The notes below the pieces were generated by a model that worked only from the letters and a program-made list of their open reading frames with translations, was not told where the DNA came from and made no database searches. A stretch of 64,000 bases of DNA from positions 28,804 through 92,803 of the forward strand of contig NZ_MAGP01000104.1 of assembly GCF_002926165.1 (NCBI RefSeq), given 5' to 3'. The stretch comes from Micromonospora chalcea (GTDB lineage Bacteria > Actinomycetota > Actinomycetes > Mycobacteriales > Micromonosporaceae). Positions 57,252-64,000 of the stretch are shown in pieces. Both the position numbers and the translations under genes were made by a program. Every line of letters begins with the position of its first letter. Position 1 is the stretch's first letter.

Positions 57252-58196
57252 TCAGGCTAGGTGCTGCCGGGCGCGCAGTGCCCGGATCGACCAGTCCAGC
57301 ACCGGCGCCAGGCTCTCGGCCGGTGGCCAGCCGTTGATCACGGAGAGCAGCTCCAGGTACCGCTCCCGGCGAGGGTCGCTCGCGGTCCGCAACCGGTCCA
57401 GCATCCGCCGGCGCAGGTCGGCGTCGTCCGGCCTGCCGCAGATCCGCGCGTACCGGGCCGCCGCCCGGGCCACGATCGGATCCGCGTCGGGCGAGGCCGG
57501 CTCGACGCCGTCGGCGAGCGCCGGGGCCACCTCATCCCGGACCACGGCGACCACGTCCCGGCGTACGCCCTCGGCGCCGTTCCGGTCCGCCGCGTGCTGC
57601 TCGGCCAGCCGGCGCAGCCCAGCCCGGAATCCCGGGTCCAGGGTCAGCTCGGCCAGCTCCACCCACGCCTCGATCTGACAGTCGTCCGGATCGTCCGGCA
57701 GCTCTGGTGTGAGCGACCGGCGGATGCCCGCGAACCCCGGATCGGTCAGGCCGCCGAACGCCGCGTCGAGGAACTCGTCGACCAGCCGCCGTCGTTCCCG
57801 CACGGCCAGGCCCGCCAGCCGGTGCAGCAGGTCGGCCTCGGACGGCGTGGCCCCGCGCCGGGCGATCACCGTGAGGACCGCGCGGCGCGTCCGCAGCAGG
57901 CGGATCTGCGCGGTCAGCGCGTCCGCGTGCGCCGAGGCGACCTCGGCCAGGGTGACCTCCCGGGTCACCACCCGGCGCACAGTGGGCAGGTCCACACCCA
58001 GCTCGCGCAACGTCCGTACCAGGTCGAGCCGGGCCACCGCGGCCGCGTCGTAGCGGCGCTGACCGGCCGGCCCTCGGTCGGTGGGCGGCACGACGCCACG
58101 GTCGGACCAGAACCGGATGGTCTTCACCGGCAGCCCGGTCCGCCGGGCCAGGTCACCGATCGAGTAGCGCTCCGCACCGTCCATGGCATCCACCAT
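57252..58196 (-). CDS. MerR-family transcriptional regulator with long effector domain
   Basis: The 314-aa protein begins with the MerR wing: YSIGDLARRTGLPVKTIRFW, SDRGVVPPTDRGPAGQRRYD and LDLVRTLRELGVDLPTVRRV. It is followed by a coiled dimerisation helix and an unusually long C-terminal part (about 110-314) that is mostly helical and Asp/Arg-rich, unlike metal sensors, with no obvious Cys ligands. GGGGGAGG precedes ATG 58196. It is divergent from the siderophore ABC operon with 93 bp between, but the iron boxes there point to a DtxR-type protein rather than this one. It forms an operon with YCII. Confidence 0.87.
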   Translation of the reverse strand: MVDAMDGAERYSIGDLARRTGLPVKTIRFWSDRGVVPPTDRGPAGQRRYDAAAVARLDLVRTLRELGVDLPTVRRVVTREVTLAEVASAHADALTAQIRLLRTRRAVLTVIARRGATPSEADLLHRLAGLAVRERRRLVDEFLDAAFGGLTDPGFAGIRRSLTPELPDDPDDCQIEAWVELAELTLDPGFRAGLRRLAEQHAADRNGAEGVRRDVVAVVRDEVAPALADGVEPASPDADPIVARAAARYARICGRPDDADLRRRMLDRLRTASDPRRERYLELLSVINGWPPAESLAPVLDWSIRALRARQHLA

Positions 58197-58227
58197 CGTG
58201 CCTCCCCCTGGTGGAGGCGCAACCCGC

Positions 58228-58246
58228 TTAGGTACGCCTTAGCAGG
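58228..58246 (+). promoter_or_regulatory. iron box 1 (DtxR/IdeR/DmdR type)
   Basis: TTAGGTACGCCTTAGCAGG, left half close to the TTAGGTTAGGCTAACCTAA consensus and right half weaker. It lies 62-44 bp before the first permease start. Confidence 0.6.
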
Positions 58247-58251
58247 TCAGC

Positions 58252-58270
58252 TAAGGTAAGGCGCACCTAA
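58252..58270 (+). promoter_or_regulatory. iron box 2 (DtxR/IdeR/DmdR type)
   Basis: TAAGGTAAGGCGCACCTAA, whose complement TTAGGTGCGCCTTACCTTA matches the iron-box consensus at about 15 of 19 positions. It is arranged as a mirror of box 1, five bp away, just before the GGAAGG ribosome site, so an iron-loaded repressor could block transcription. Confidence 0.7.
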
Positions 58271-58289
58271 CCGGAAGGCGAAACCCCTC

Positions 58290-59336
58290 GTGACCACCGT
58301 CGCCGTCCGGCCCGCGCGGGCCGGGGCTCCCGTCCGCCGCGGCACCGTCCGCCGCGTCGCGGTCACCGTGGCGGCGGCGCTCCTGCTCCTGCTGGCGCTG
58401 CTGGCCAGTCTCGCGCTCGGCAGCCGTCATTTCCCCGTCGACCAGGTGTGGCACGCGCTCGTCTCTCCGGACGGCGGCGACGCCACCACCGTGGTCCGGG
58501 AACTGCGGCTGCCGCGTACCGTCCTCGGGCTGGTCGTCGGCCTCGCGCTGGCGCTGGCCGGGGTGCTGTTCCAGGCGGTCACCCGCAACCCGCTGGCCGA
58601 GCCGCGCATTCTCGGCATCAGCGCCGGGGCCTCGTTCGGCGTGGTGCTGGCCATCGCCGTGTTCGGGGTCGGCACGCTCGCCGGGTACGTCTGGTTCGGC
58701 ATCGCCGGCGCGCTGCTCACCGGGCTGCTCGTGTTCGCGGTCGCCAACCGCGCCCGCGACGGCGCCAGCCCGGTCACCCTCGCGCTCGTCGGCGCGGCCC
58801 TCGACGCCGGTCTCGGCGCCATCGTGTACGCGCTGCTCAGCATCGACGCCCGCACGTTCGAGGAGTACCGCTTCTGGGTGGTCGGCGGGCTGACCGGCCG
58901 GGGCGTCGGCGTGGCCGGTCAGGTGCTCCCGTTCGTGGCGGCCGGCGTGCTGCTGGCCCTGCTGGCCGCCCGTGGCCTGGACGCGCTCGCCCTCGGCGAC
59001 GACGTGGCCCGGGGGCTCGGCCACCGGGTCGCCCTGGTCCGGCTGGCCGCCGGCGGCGGTGGCGTGCTGCTCACCGGCGCCGCGGTGGCCGCAGCCGGGC
59101 CGATCGCGTTCGTCGGGCTGGCGGTGCCGCACCTGGCCCGGGCGCTCGTGGGCGCCGACCACAGGTGGACGCTGCTGGTCGCCGCGCTGCTCGGCCCCGC
59201 GCTGGTGCTGGCGGCCGACGTGACGGGCCGCCTGGTCGCCCCGCCCGGCGAGATCCCCGCGGGCATCATCACCGCCCTGCTGGGCGCCCCGCTGCTGGCC
59301 TACCTGGTCCACCGAGCCAAAACGGTGACGACATGA
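58290..59336 (+). CDS. iron-siderophore ABC transporter permease 1 (FecCD/BtuC family)
   Basis: The 348-aa protein has about nine to ten helices in the FecCD order: DATTVVRELRLPRTVLGLVV, GVLFQAVTRNPLAEPRILGI, GASFGVVLAIAVFG, VTLALVGAALDAGLGAI, RFWVVGGLTGRGVG, and the coupling region AAGPIAFVGLAVPHLARALV. It pairs with the second permease to form the channel. GTG 58290 follows GGAAGG. It is first in an operon with permease 2, ATPase and binding protein, and two iron boxes lie just upstream, so iron-siderophore uptake is the clear role. The siderophore is not identified. Confidence 0.93.
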   Translation: MTTVAVRPARAGAPVRRGTVRRVAVTVAAALLLLLALLASLALGSRHFPVDQVWHALVSPDGGDATTVVRELRLPRTVLGLVVGLALALAGVLFQAVTRNPLAEPRILGISAGASFGVVLAIAVFGVGTLAGYVWFGIAGALLTGLLVFAVANRARDGASPVTLALVGAALDAGLGAIVYALLSIDARTFEEYRFWVVGGLTGRGVGVAGQVLPFVAAGVLLALLAARGLDALALGDDVARGLGHRVALVRLAAGGGGVLLTGAAVAAAGPIAFVGLAVPHLARALVGADHRWTLLVAALLGPALVLAADVTGRLVAPPGEIPAGIITALLGAPLLAYLVHRAKTVTT

Positions 59337-60478
59337 CCACCCCGGTCCCCGGCACAGACTCCCGCGATCTTGCACTTGCCGCCCCGGCGAAAGGGGCGAT
59401 CCCGGCGCGGTCGGGGCAGCAAGTGCAAGATCAACGACGTGGGCCGCGGGGGGCCGGGCGCGGGGTTCTGCGGGTCGGGGCGGCGGTGGCGGTGCCGTTC
59501 CGGTGGCGTCCTGTCGTCTTGGCGCTGGTGCTGTTCGTGCTGCTCTGCCTCGCGGTGGTGGTCAGCCTGTCGCTGGGGACGCCGTACGTGGCCCCCGTCG
59601 ACGTGGTGCGGTCGCTCTCCGGCGCGGGCACCCCGTACGACCTCGTGGTGCGCGACCTGCGACTGCCCCGCGCCGTCCTCGCGGCGGTCGCCGGGGCGGC
59701 CTTCGGCGTGGCCGGCACGCTGATCCAGAGCGTGGCCCGCAACCCCCTGGCCAGCCCCGACGTCATCGGCGTCACCCAGGGCGCCGGGCTGGCCCCCACG
59801 ATCGCGCTGACCAGCGGCGCGGCGGCGGTGCTGGTGGCGCCGGCGGCGCTGCTCGGCGGCCTGGCCGCGGCGGTGCTGGTGTTCGCGCTCGGCGCCCGGC
59901 ACGGCCTGGCCGCCCAGCGGTTCGTGCTCGCCGGCGTGGCGGTGGCCTTCGCGTTCCGGGCGCTGATCGAGGTCGTCATGCTCACCGCCGACCCGATCGA
60001 CGGGCTGCGCGCGCAGATCTGGCTCATCGGCACGCTCGCCGGCAAGGGGTGGAGCGAGGCGGCCTGGATCGCCGGCACGCTCGCCGTGCTGCTGCCGGTG
60101 CTGCTCTGGGCCGGCTGGGCGCTACGCAGCAGCACGCTCGACGACGACACCGCGCGGGGGATCGGCCTGCGGCCGGTGGCCCGGCGCATCGGCCTGGCCG
60201 GAACCGGCGTGCTGGCCGCCGCGATGGTCACCGCCCAGGTGGGCGCGGTGGACTTCGTGGCGCTCGTGGCCCCGCAGGTGGCCCGCCGGCTGGCCCGGAC
60301 CGAGCGACCGCCGCTGCTCTGCGCCGCGCTGCTGGGCGCGTTGCTGCTGGTGCTCGCCGACCTGGGCGCCCGGCGGCTGCTGGCGCCCACCCAACTGCCG
60401 GCCGGCGTGCTGACCGCGGCGATCGGCGGGCCGTACCTGATCTTCGTGCTGCTGCGCACCCGAGGGAGGCGCTCGTGA
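59333..60478 (+). CDS. iron-siderophore ABC transporter permease 2 (FecCD family), start uncertain
   Basis: From ATG 59333 (ATGA overlap with permease 1) the product is 381 aa. Conserved FecCD sequence begins near residue 55 (RWRPVVLALVLFVLLCLAVV), then DLVVRDLRLPRAVLAAVAGA, GTLIQSVARNPLASPDVIGV and GAVDFVALVAPQVARRL. The first 50 residues are unusual, hydrophilic and partly encoded by a GATC-ended palindrome (59366-59432). Translation may therefore start further in, for example at GTG 59423 or later. It ends by overlapping the ATPase gene (GTGA). Confidence 0.9.
   Translation: MTTPVPGTDSRDLALAAPAKGAIPARSGQQVQDQRRGPRGAGRGVLRVGAAVAVPFRWRPVVLALVLFVLLCLAVVVSLSLGTPYVAPVDVVRSLSGAGTPYDLVVRDLRLPRAVLAAVAGAAFGVAGTLIQSVARNPLASPDVIGVTQGAGLAPTIALTSGAAAVLVAPAALLGGLAAAVLVFALGARHGLAAQRFVLAGVAVAFAFRALIEVVMLTADPIDGLRAQIWLIGTLAGKGWSEAAWIAGTLAVLLPVLLWAGWALRSSTLDDDTARGIGLRPVARRIGLAGTGVLAAAMVTAQVGAVDFVALVAPQVARRLARTERPPLLCAALLGALLLVLADLGARRLLAPTQLPAGVLTAAIGGPYLIFVLLRTRGRRS
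59366..59432. repeat. GATC-ended palindromic repeat, copy 4, inside permease 2 reading frame
   Basis: Arms of 21 bp (59366-59386 and 59412-59432) match at 20 positions around a 25-nt loop; the left arm begins GATCTTGCACTTGCC. It lies 34 bp after the ATG of permease 2 and adds in-frame codons. Loop length equals that of copy 1. Confidence 0.8.
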
Positions 60479-61317
60479 CCGCGCTGCTGTCCACCCGCGA
60501 CCTGGTCGTCGGCTACGAGGGCCGGACCGTGCTGGACGGACTGGACCTCGACCTGCCGGCCGACACGTTCACCGTGATCGTCGGCCCGAACGCCTGCGGC
60601 AAGTCGACGCTGCTGCGCACCATGGCCCGGCTGCTCACGCCCCGGCGGGGCGCGGTGCTGCTCGACGGCGCGGCGATCCGGGACCTGCCCACCCGGGACG
60701 TGGCCCGGCGACTCGGCGTCCTGCCGCAGAGCCCGCTGGTGCCCGAGGGGATCACCGTGGCCGACCTGGTCGGGCGCGGCCGGCAGCCCTACCAGCGCTG
60801 GTGGCGGCAGTGGTCGGCCGAGGACGGCCGGGCGGTCGAGGAAGCCATGCGGCTGGCCGACGTCGCCGGGCTGGCCGACCGGGCGGTGGACACGCTCTCC
60901 GGCGGCCAGCGCCAGCGGGTGTGGATCGCCATGACGCTGGCCCAGGACACCGACGCGCTGCTGCTGGACGAGCCCACCACGTACCTCGACCTGGCCCACC
61001 AGGTGGAGGTGCTGGACCTGCTGCACCGGCTGCGCGCCGAGCGGGGCCGGACCGTGGTGGCCGTGCTGCACGACCTCAACCAGGCGGCCCGGTACGCCGG
61101 TCACCTGATCGCCATGCGCGACGGCGCGGTGGTCGCCGCCGGCGAGCCGCGCGAGATCCTCACCGCCGACCTGGTCCGCGACGTGTTCGGGCTGGACTGC
61201 GTGGTCGTGCCCTGCCCGGTCAGCGGCGCCCCGCTCGTGGTGCCGGCCCTCACCCAGACCTCGGCCGTTCCGGCCGCCACGCCGGCCACGGCCGGCGTCC
61301 CCGTCGGCGACGCCTGA
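60475..61317 (+). CDS. iron-siderophore ABC transporter ATP-binding protein (FepC-like)
   Basis: The 280-aa ATPase has Walker A GPNACGKST (37-45), Q-loop LGVLPQSPLVPEG, signature LSGGQRQRVWIAMTLAQDT, Walker B ALLLDEPTTYLDLAHQ and switch His in AVLHDLNQAARYAGH. These match FepC/FhuC-type importers. The last 40 residues are Ala/Pro/Thr-rich and extend past the normal end. GTG 60475 overlaps the permease stop. It powers the two permeases before it. Confidence 0.95.
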   Translation: MTALLSTRDLVVGYEGRTVLDGLDLDLPADTFTVIVGPNACGKSTLLRTMARLLTPRRGAVLLDGAAIRDLPTRDVARRLGVLPQSPLVPEGITVADLVGRGRQPYQRWWRQWSAEDGRAVEEAMRLADVAGLADRAVDTLSGGQRQRVWIAMTLAQDTDALLLDEPTTYLDLAHQVEVLDLLHRLRAERGRTVVAVLHDLNQAARYAGHLIAMRDGAVVAAGEPREILTADLVRDVFGLDCVVVPCPVSGAPLVVPALTQTSAVPAATPATAGVPVGDA

Positions 61318-61349
61318 GCGCGCCGACCCGCACCACCGAAAGGAACACC

Positions 61350-62294
61350 ATGCGTCGTCTCGCCGTCGCACTCACCGCCGCGCTCGCCCTCGGCGTCGGT
61401 CTCACCGCCTGCGGGGAGAGCGATCCCGTCGGCGGCGCCGGCACCGGGGAGACCCGGGAGATCACCCACGCCATGGGCACCACGAAGGTGCCCGCCGAGC
61501 CGAAGCGTGTGGTCGTGCTCGACACCGACAAGATCGACACCGCGCTGTCGCTCGGCGTCACCCCGGTCGGCGCGGCCACCGCCGGTGAGGCGAAGAGCTG
61601 GCCCACCTACTTCGGCGCGGACAAGCTCGCCGGCATCACCGAGGTCGGCGTGCTCACCGAGCCGGACCTGGAGGCGATCAACGCGCTCAACCCGGACCTC
61701 ATCCTGGGCAGCAAGTTCCGCCAGGAGAAGTTCTACGACGAGCTGTCCAAGATCGCCCCGACCGTCTTCACCGAGAAGGTCGGCATCACCTGGAAGGAGA
61801 ACTTCCTCCTCGACGGCGCGGCGCTGGGCAAGGAGCAGCAGGCCAAGGACCTGCTGGCCGAGTACGAGAAGCGGGCGAAGGACTTCGGCGCCAAGCTCGG
61901 CGACGCCGCGTCCCGCAAGGTCTCCATCGTGCGCTTCATGCCGACCGAGATCCGCCTGTACGGGCCGGACTCCTTCTCCGGCATCGTCGTCGGCGACACC
62001 GGCCTGGGCCGCCCCGAGCGGCAGATGCTCGCCGGCAAGGAGGACAAGCGGATGGACCGGGTCAGCCCGGAGCGCATCGCCGAGGCCGACGGCGACGTGG
62101 TGTTCGTGACCGCGTACGGCGAGAAGGCCGCCGCCGAGCAGGCCAAGGTCACCGGCGGCACGCTGTGGAAGGGCCTGTCCGCGGTCAAGGCCGGCAAGGC
62201 GCACGTGGTCTCCGACGAGATCTGGATGACCGGCATCGGCGTGGGCGCCGCCAACAAGATCCTGGACGACCTGGAGAAGTACCTGGCCGCCTGA
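61350..62294 (+). CDS. iron-siderophore substrate-binding lipoprotein
   Basis: The 314-aa protein has a lipoprotein signal with lipobox LTAC (Cys21). The mature part is a class III binding protein of the FepB/FecB type: THAMGTTKVPAEPKRVVVLD, EPDLEAINALNPDLILGSKF, KIAPTVFTEK, then a long helical backbone and SVIRF-like VSIVRFMPTEIRLYGPDSF. It captures the ferri-siderophore outside the membrane and docks on the permeases. AAAGGA precedes ATG 61350. Last gene of the operon, followed by a strong hairpin. Confidence 0.93.
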   Translation: MRRLAVALTAALALGVGLTACGESDPVGGAGTGETREITHAMGTTKVPAEPKRVVVLDTDKIDTALSLGVTPVGAATAGEAKSWPTYFGADKLAGITEVGVLTEPDLEAINALNPDLILGSKFRQEKFYDELSKIAPTVFTEKVGITWKENFLLDGAALGKEQQAKDLLAEYEKRAKDFGAKLGDAASRKVSIVRFMPTEIRLYGPDSFSGIVVGDTGLGRPERQMLAGKEDKRMDRVSPERIAEADGDVVFVTAYGEKAAAEQAKVTGGTLWKGLSAVKAGKAHVVSDEIWMTGIGVGAANKILDDLEKYLAA

Positions 62295-62304
62295 GCCCCG
62301 ATCA

Positions 62305-62344
62305 CCAGCGCCCGTCCAGCCGCACGAGGCCGGACGGGCGCTGG
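62305..62344. terminator. bidirectional terminator between the siderophore operon and mntH
   Basis: Perfect 13-bp stem (CCAGCGCCCGTCC at 62305-62317 with 62332-62344) and 14-nt loop, between two convergent stops. Confidence 0.8.
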
Positions 62345-62350
62345 CGTGTT

Positions 62351-63610
62351 TCAGGCGGCCAGCTGCCAGAGCAGGAACGCGTTGAGGGCCACCACGAACG
62401 CGGTGATCGCCACCGCCGCCGCGGTGGTGGCCCGCCGGTTGACCAGGCTGCCCATCAGGTCCCGGCGCCGGGTGAACATCACCACCGGGATCAGCGCGAA
62501 CGGGATGCCGAAGCTCAGCACCACCTGCGACAGCACCAGCGCGCGGGTCGGGTCGACGCCGATCGCGAGCACCGCCAGCGCGGGCAGCAGCGTGATCATC
62601 CGGCGGATCAGCAGCGGGATCCGGCGGCGCAGGAAGCCCTGCATGATGATCTCGCCGGCGTACGTGCCGACGCTCGTGGAGGCGAGGCCGGACAGGAGCA
62701 GCGCGACCGCGAAACCGACCGCGGCGGCCGTACCGAGCGTGGTGGCGAGCCCGGCGTGCACACCTTCGAGGGTGTCGGTGCCGGGGATCGACGTGCCGTG
62801 GAAGCTGCTCGCCGCCACCAGCAGCATGGCCAGGTTGACCGCCCCGGCGACGCCGAGCGCGATCAGCACGTCGACCCGCAGGCCCTTGGCGATCACCCGT
62901 CGCTGCGCCTCGCCCTCGGCGGGCAGGCGGTTCGGCGTCAGCGCCGAGTGCACGTAGATGACGTGCGGCATCACCGTCGCGCCCAGGATGCCGGCGGCGA
63001 GCAGCATGCTGTCGGTGCCCTGCATGCGGGGCAGCAGGCCGGCCGCGGCGTCGGACACGTCCGGCTGCGCGGTGACCAGGTTGACCGCGAACGCCAGCAC
63101 GATCACCCCGAGCAGCACCGCGATGGCGATCTCGAACGTCCGGAAACCTCTGGAGCGCAGCGCCAGGATGGCGAACGAGGCGGCGCCGACGATCAGGCCG
63201 CCGGGCAGCAGCGGGACGCCGAACAGCAGGTACAGCGCGACCGCCCCGCCGATCACCTCGGCCAGGTCGGTGGCCATGGCGACCAGTTCGGCCTGCGCCC
63301 ACATGACTCGGTTCAGCGGCCGGGGCAGGTGCTCCCGGCACAGTTCGGGCAGGCTGCGCCCGGTGGCCAGGCCGAGCTTGGCGGTGAGCGTCTGCACCAG
63401 CATGGCGGCCAGGTTCGCCGCCACCACCACCCAGACCAGCAGATAGCCGTACCGGGCCCCGGCGGTGGAGTTGGTGGCGAAGTTGCCGGGGTCGACGTAG
63501 GCGACCGCCGCTACGAACGCGGGCCCGAGCAGGATGAGGCGTCCGCGTACCGGGCGCGGGGCGCGGGCGGTCCGCAGTGGGGGTACGACAGGCGAGTCGT
63601 TTGTTACCAC
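62351..63610 (-). CDS. mntH: Nramp-family divalent metal (Mn/Fe) transporter
   Basis: The 419-aa membrane protein has about eleven helices. The metal-binding DPGN motif is in AAVAYVDPGNFATNSTAGAR (helix 1) and the helix 6 MPH in ILGATVMPHVIYVHSALTP. The consensus loop GEIIMQGFLRRRIPLLIRRM is also present. It imports Mn2+ or Fe2+ with protons. GTG 63610 follows a GAGGAG site. It converges on the iron-siderophore operon, which fits metal homeostasis. A 20-bp dyad around CATATG lies upstream. Confidence 0.95.
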   Translation of the reverse strand: MVTNDSPVVPPLRTARAPRPVRGRLILLGPAFVAAVAYVDPGNFATNSTAGARYGYLLVWVVVAANLAAMLVQTLTAKLGLATGRSLPELCREHLPRPLNRVMWAQAELVAMATDLAEVIGGAVALYLLFGVPLLPGGLIVGAASFAILALRSRGFRTFEIAIAVLLGVIVLAFAVNLVTAQPDVSDAAAGLLPRMQGTDSMLLAAGILGATVMPHVIYVHSALTPNRLPAEGEAQRRVIAKGLRVDVLIALGVAGAVNLAMLLVAASSFHGTSIPGTDTLEGVHAGLATTLGTAAAVGFAVALLLSGLASTSVGTYAGEIIMQGFLRRRIPLLIRRMITLLPALAVLAIGVDPTRALVLSQVVLSFGIPFALIPVVMFTRRRDLMGSLVNRRATTAAAVAITAFVVALNAFLLWQLAA

Positions 63611-63695
63611 TGGTGCTCCTCGACGGACGACGGGCGGCGGGACGAGACGACGACCGGCGGGGGCGAGGCGGAGTCAGGCGGGTTGTTCCCGACTA

Positions 63696-63715
63696 TTACT
63701 CACATATGCCACTAA
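63696..63715 (-). promoter_or_regulatory. candidate metalloregulator operator for mntH
   Basis: TTACTCACATATGCCACTAA, symmetric at 7 of 10 positions per half around CATATG, 86 bp before the mntH start. Control by a DtxR-family Mn regulator is guessed; the dyad could also be part of the promoter. The 63611-63891 gap holds this, the next hairpin and no gene. Confidence 0.35.
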
Positions 63716-63809
63716 CCTGAGCACGGAGGGGAAAGCGCACACGAGGGACGGTGTCGCCCCGCCGCGGCGGCTGCTCCGGCCCGGTCGATCGCCCCGGGCG
63801 CAGCACGCC

Positions 63810-63841
63810 GAACGGCCGTCCCGGGTGCGGGACGGCCGTTC
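63810..63841. terminator. perfect hairpin left of the transposase fragment
   Basis: GAACGGCCGTCCC (63810-63822) pairs perfectly with 63829-63841 around a 6-nt loop. It lies about 50 bp beyond the transposase stop and is probably its terminator. Confidence 0.6.
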
Positions 63842-63891
63842 GGTGGGGCGGCGGTGAGCCGGATCGGATCGGTCGGATGCTCCTATGGATG

Positions 63892-64000
63892 TCAAGGGGT
63901 GTTGAGGGCGGTGTAGTCGGCGAGGAGGGCGGTGTGGACCTCGCGGATGATGTAGCGCTTGAGGCAGCGGATGATCTCTTTCTTGGTGAGGCCTTGTTTG
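63892..64000 (-). mobile_element. C-terminal end of an IS110-type transposase (cut by window edge)
   Basis: An open frame enters from the right edge and stops at TGA 63894-63892. Its 35 visible codons read KQGLTKKEIIRCLKRYIIRE, then VHTALLADYTALNTP. The KE-x2-RCLKRY-x2-RE pattern is typical of the extreme C-terminus of IS110-family (DEDD) transposases. No start, catalytic residues or insertion ends are visible in the window, so integrity is unknown. Confidence 0.7.

Noticed and set aside
58196..58290. The MerR regulator as the controller of the siderophore operon.
   Set aside because: The divergent region contains DtxR-type iron boxes and no MerR-like 19-bp spaced promoter; MerR lacks visible metal ligands.

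Overview
The window is GC-rich chromosomal DNA of an actinomycete, most likely Micromonosporaceae (Micromonospora or a close relative). Evidence: very high GC with strong third-position bias, many GTG starts, four-base stop/start overlaps, the actinobacterial GlgM/GlgE glucan route, a two-membrane-gene-free sdhCAB with one cytochrome b subunit, DtxR/IdeR-type iron boxes, and many genes whose -10 box lies 6-7 nt before the start codon (leaderless mRNAs). No tRNA, rRNA, CRISPR array or PKS/NRPS genes were seen.

Layout. 1-5.3 kb: a truncated TAXI-type TRAP solute-binding lipoprotein, an unknown protein, YaaA, a GT-C-like membrane protein and an App1-type (DUF2183) phosphatase. 5.3-6.8 kb: a quinone-oxidoreductase-like enzyme divergent from an HxlR regulator. 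6.8-22 kb: storage glucan genes in two blocks, SDR-glgE-glgB and glgM<>glgC-pgm, separated by a TetR/OYE/KstD-like redox operon, a methyltransferase, an AbrB/PIN toxin-antitoxin pair and a Uma2 nuclease-like protein. Pgm, GlgC, GlgM, GlgE and GlgB together can carry glucose-6-phosphate through ADP-glucose and maltose-1-phosphate to branched alpha-glucan.

22-34 kb: NAD kinase, then a surface-glycan locus. The + strand operon has a sugar nucleotidyltransferase, two SDR sugar-nucleotide enzymes (one LegB-like), a Wzy-like polymerase/ligase, a Wzx-like flippase and a GT4. The - strand operon has a PglE/EpsN-like aminotransferase and two GT4 enzymes. Further on (41.1-42.5 kb) a PglD/EpsM-like acetyltransferase and a PglC/EpsL-like phosphoglycosyl transferase complete a possible bacillosamine-type initiating-sugar module. 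A secreted D-glucuronyl C5-epimerase-like protein (38.1 kb) lies between, and a Tat-type paralogue is at 50.6 kb.

33.5-58.2 kb: DUF389 membrane protein, Tex-like S1 protein with an RGG-rich tail, dGTPase-like HD protein, MBL hydrolase, an ADH-SDR pair, sdhCAB divergent from a LysR regulator, HrpA helicase, cytidine deaminase, and a MerR-YCII pair. 58.2-64 kb: an iron-box-controlled siderophore ABC importer (two permeases, ATPase, lipoprotein), a convergent Nramp (MntH) transporter and the C-terminal end of an IS110-type transposase at the right edge.

The most unusual non-coding signal is a set of four long palindromes ending in GATC (5283-5339, 35058-35114, 35189-35265, 59366-59432), one of them inside the predicted N-terminus of a permease gene. 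A second repeat type forms a tandem pair beside glgM.
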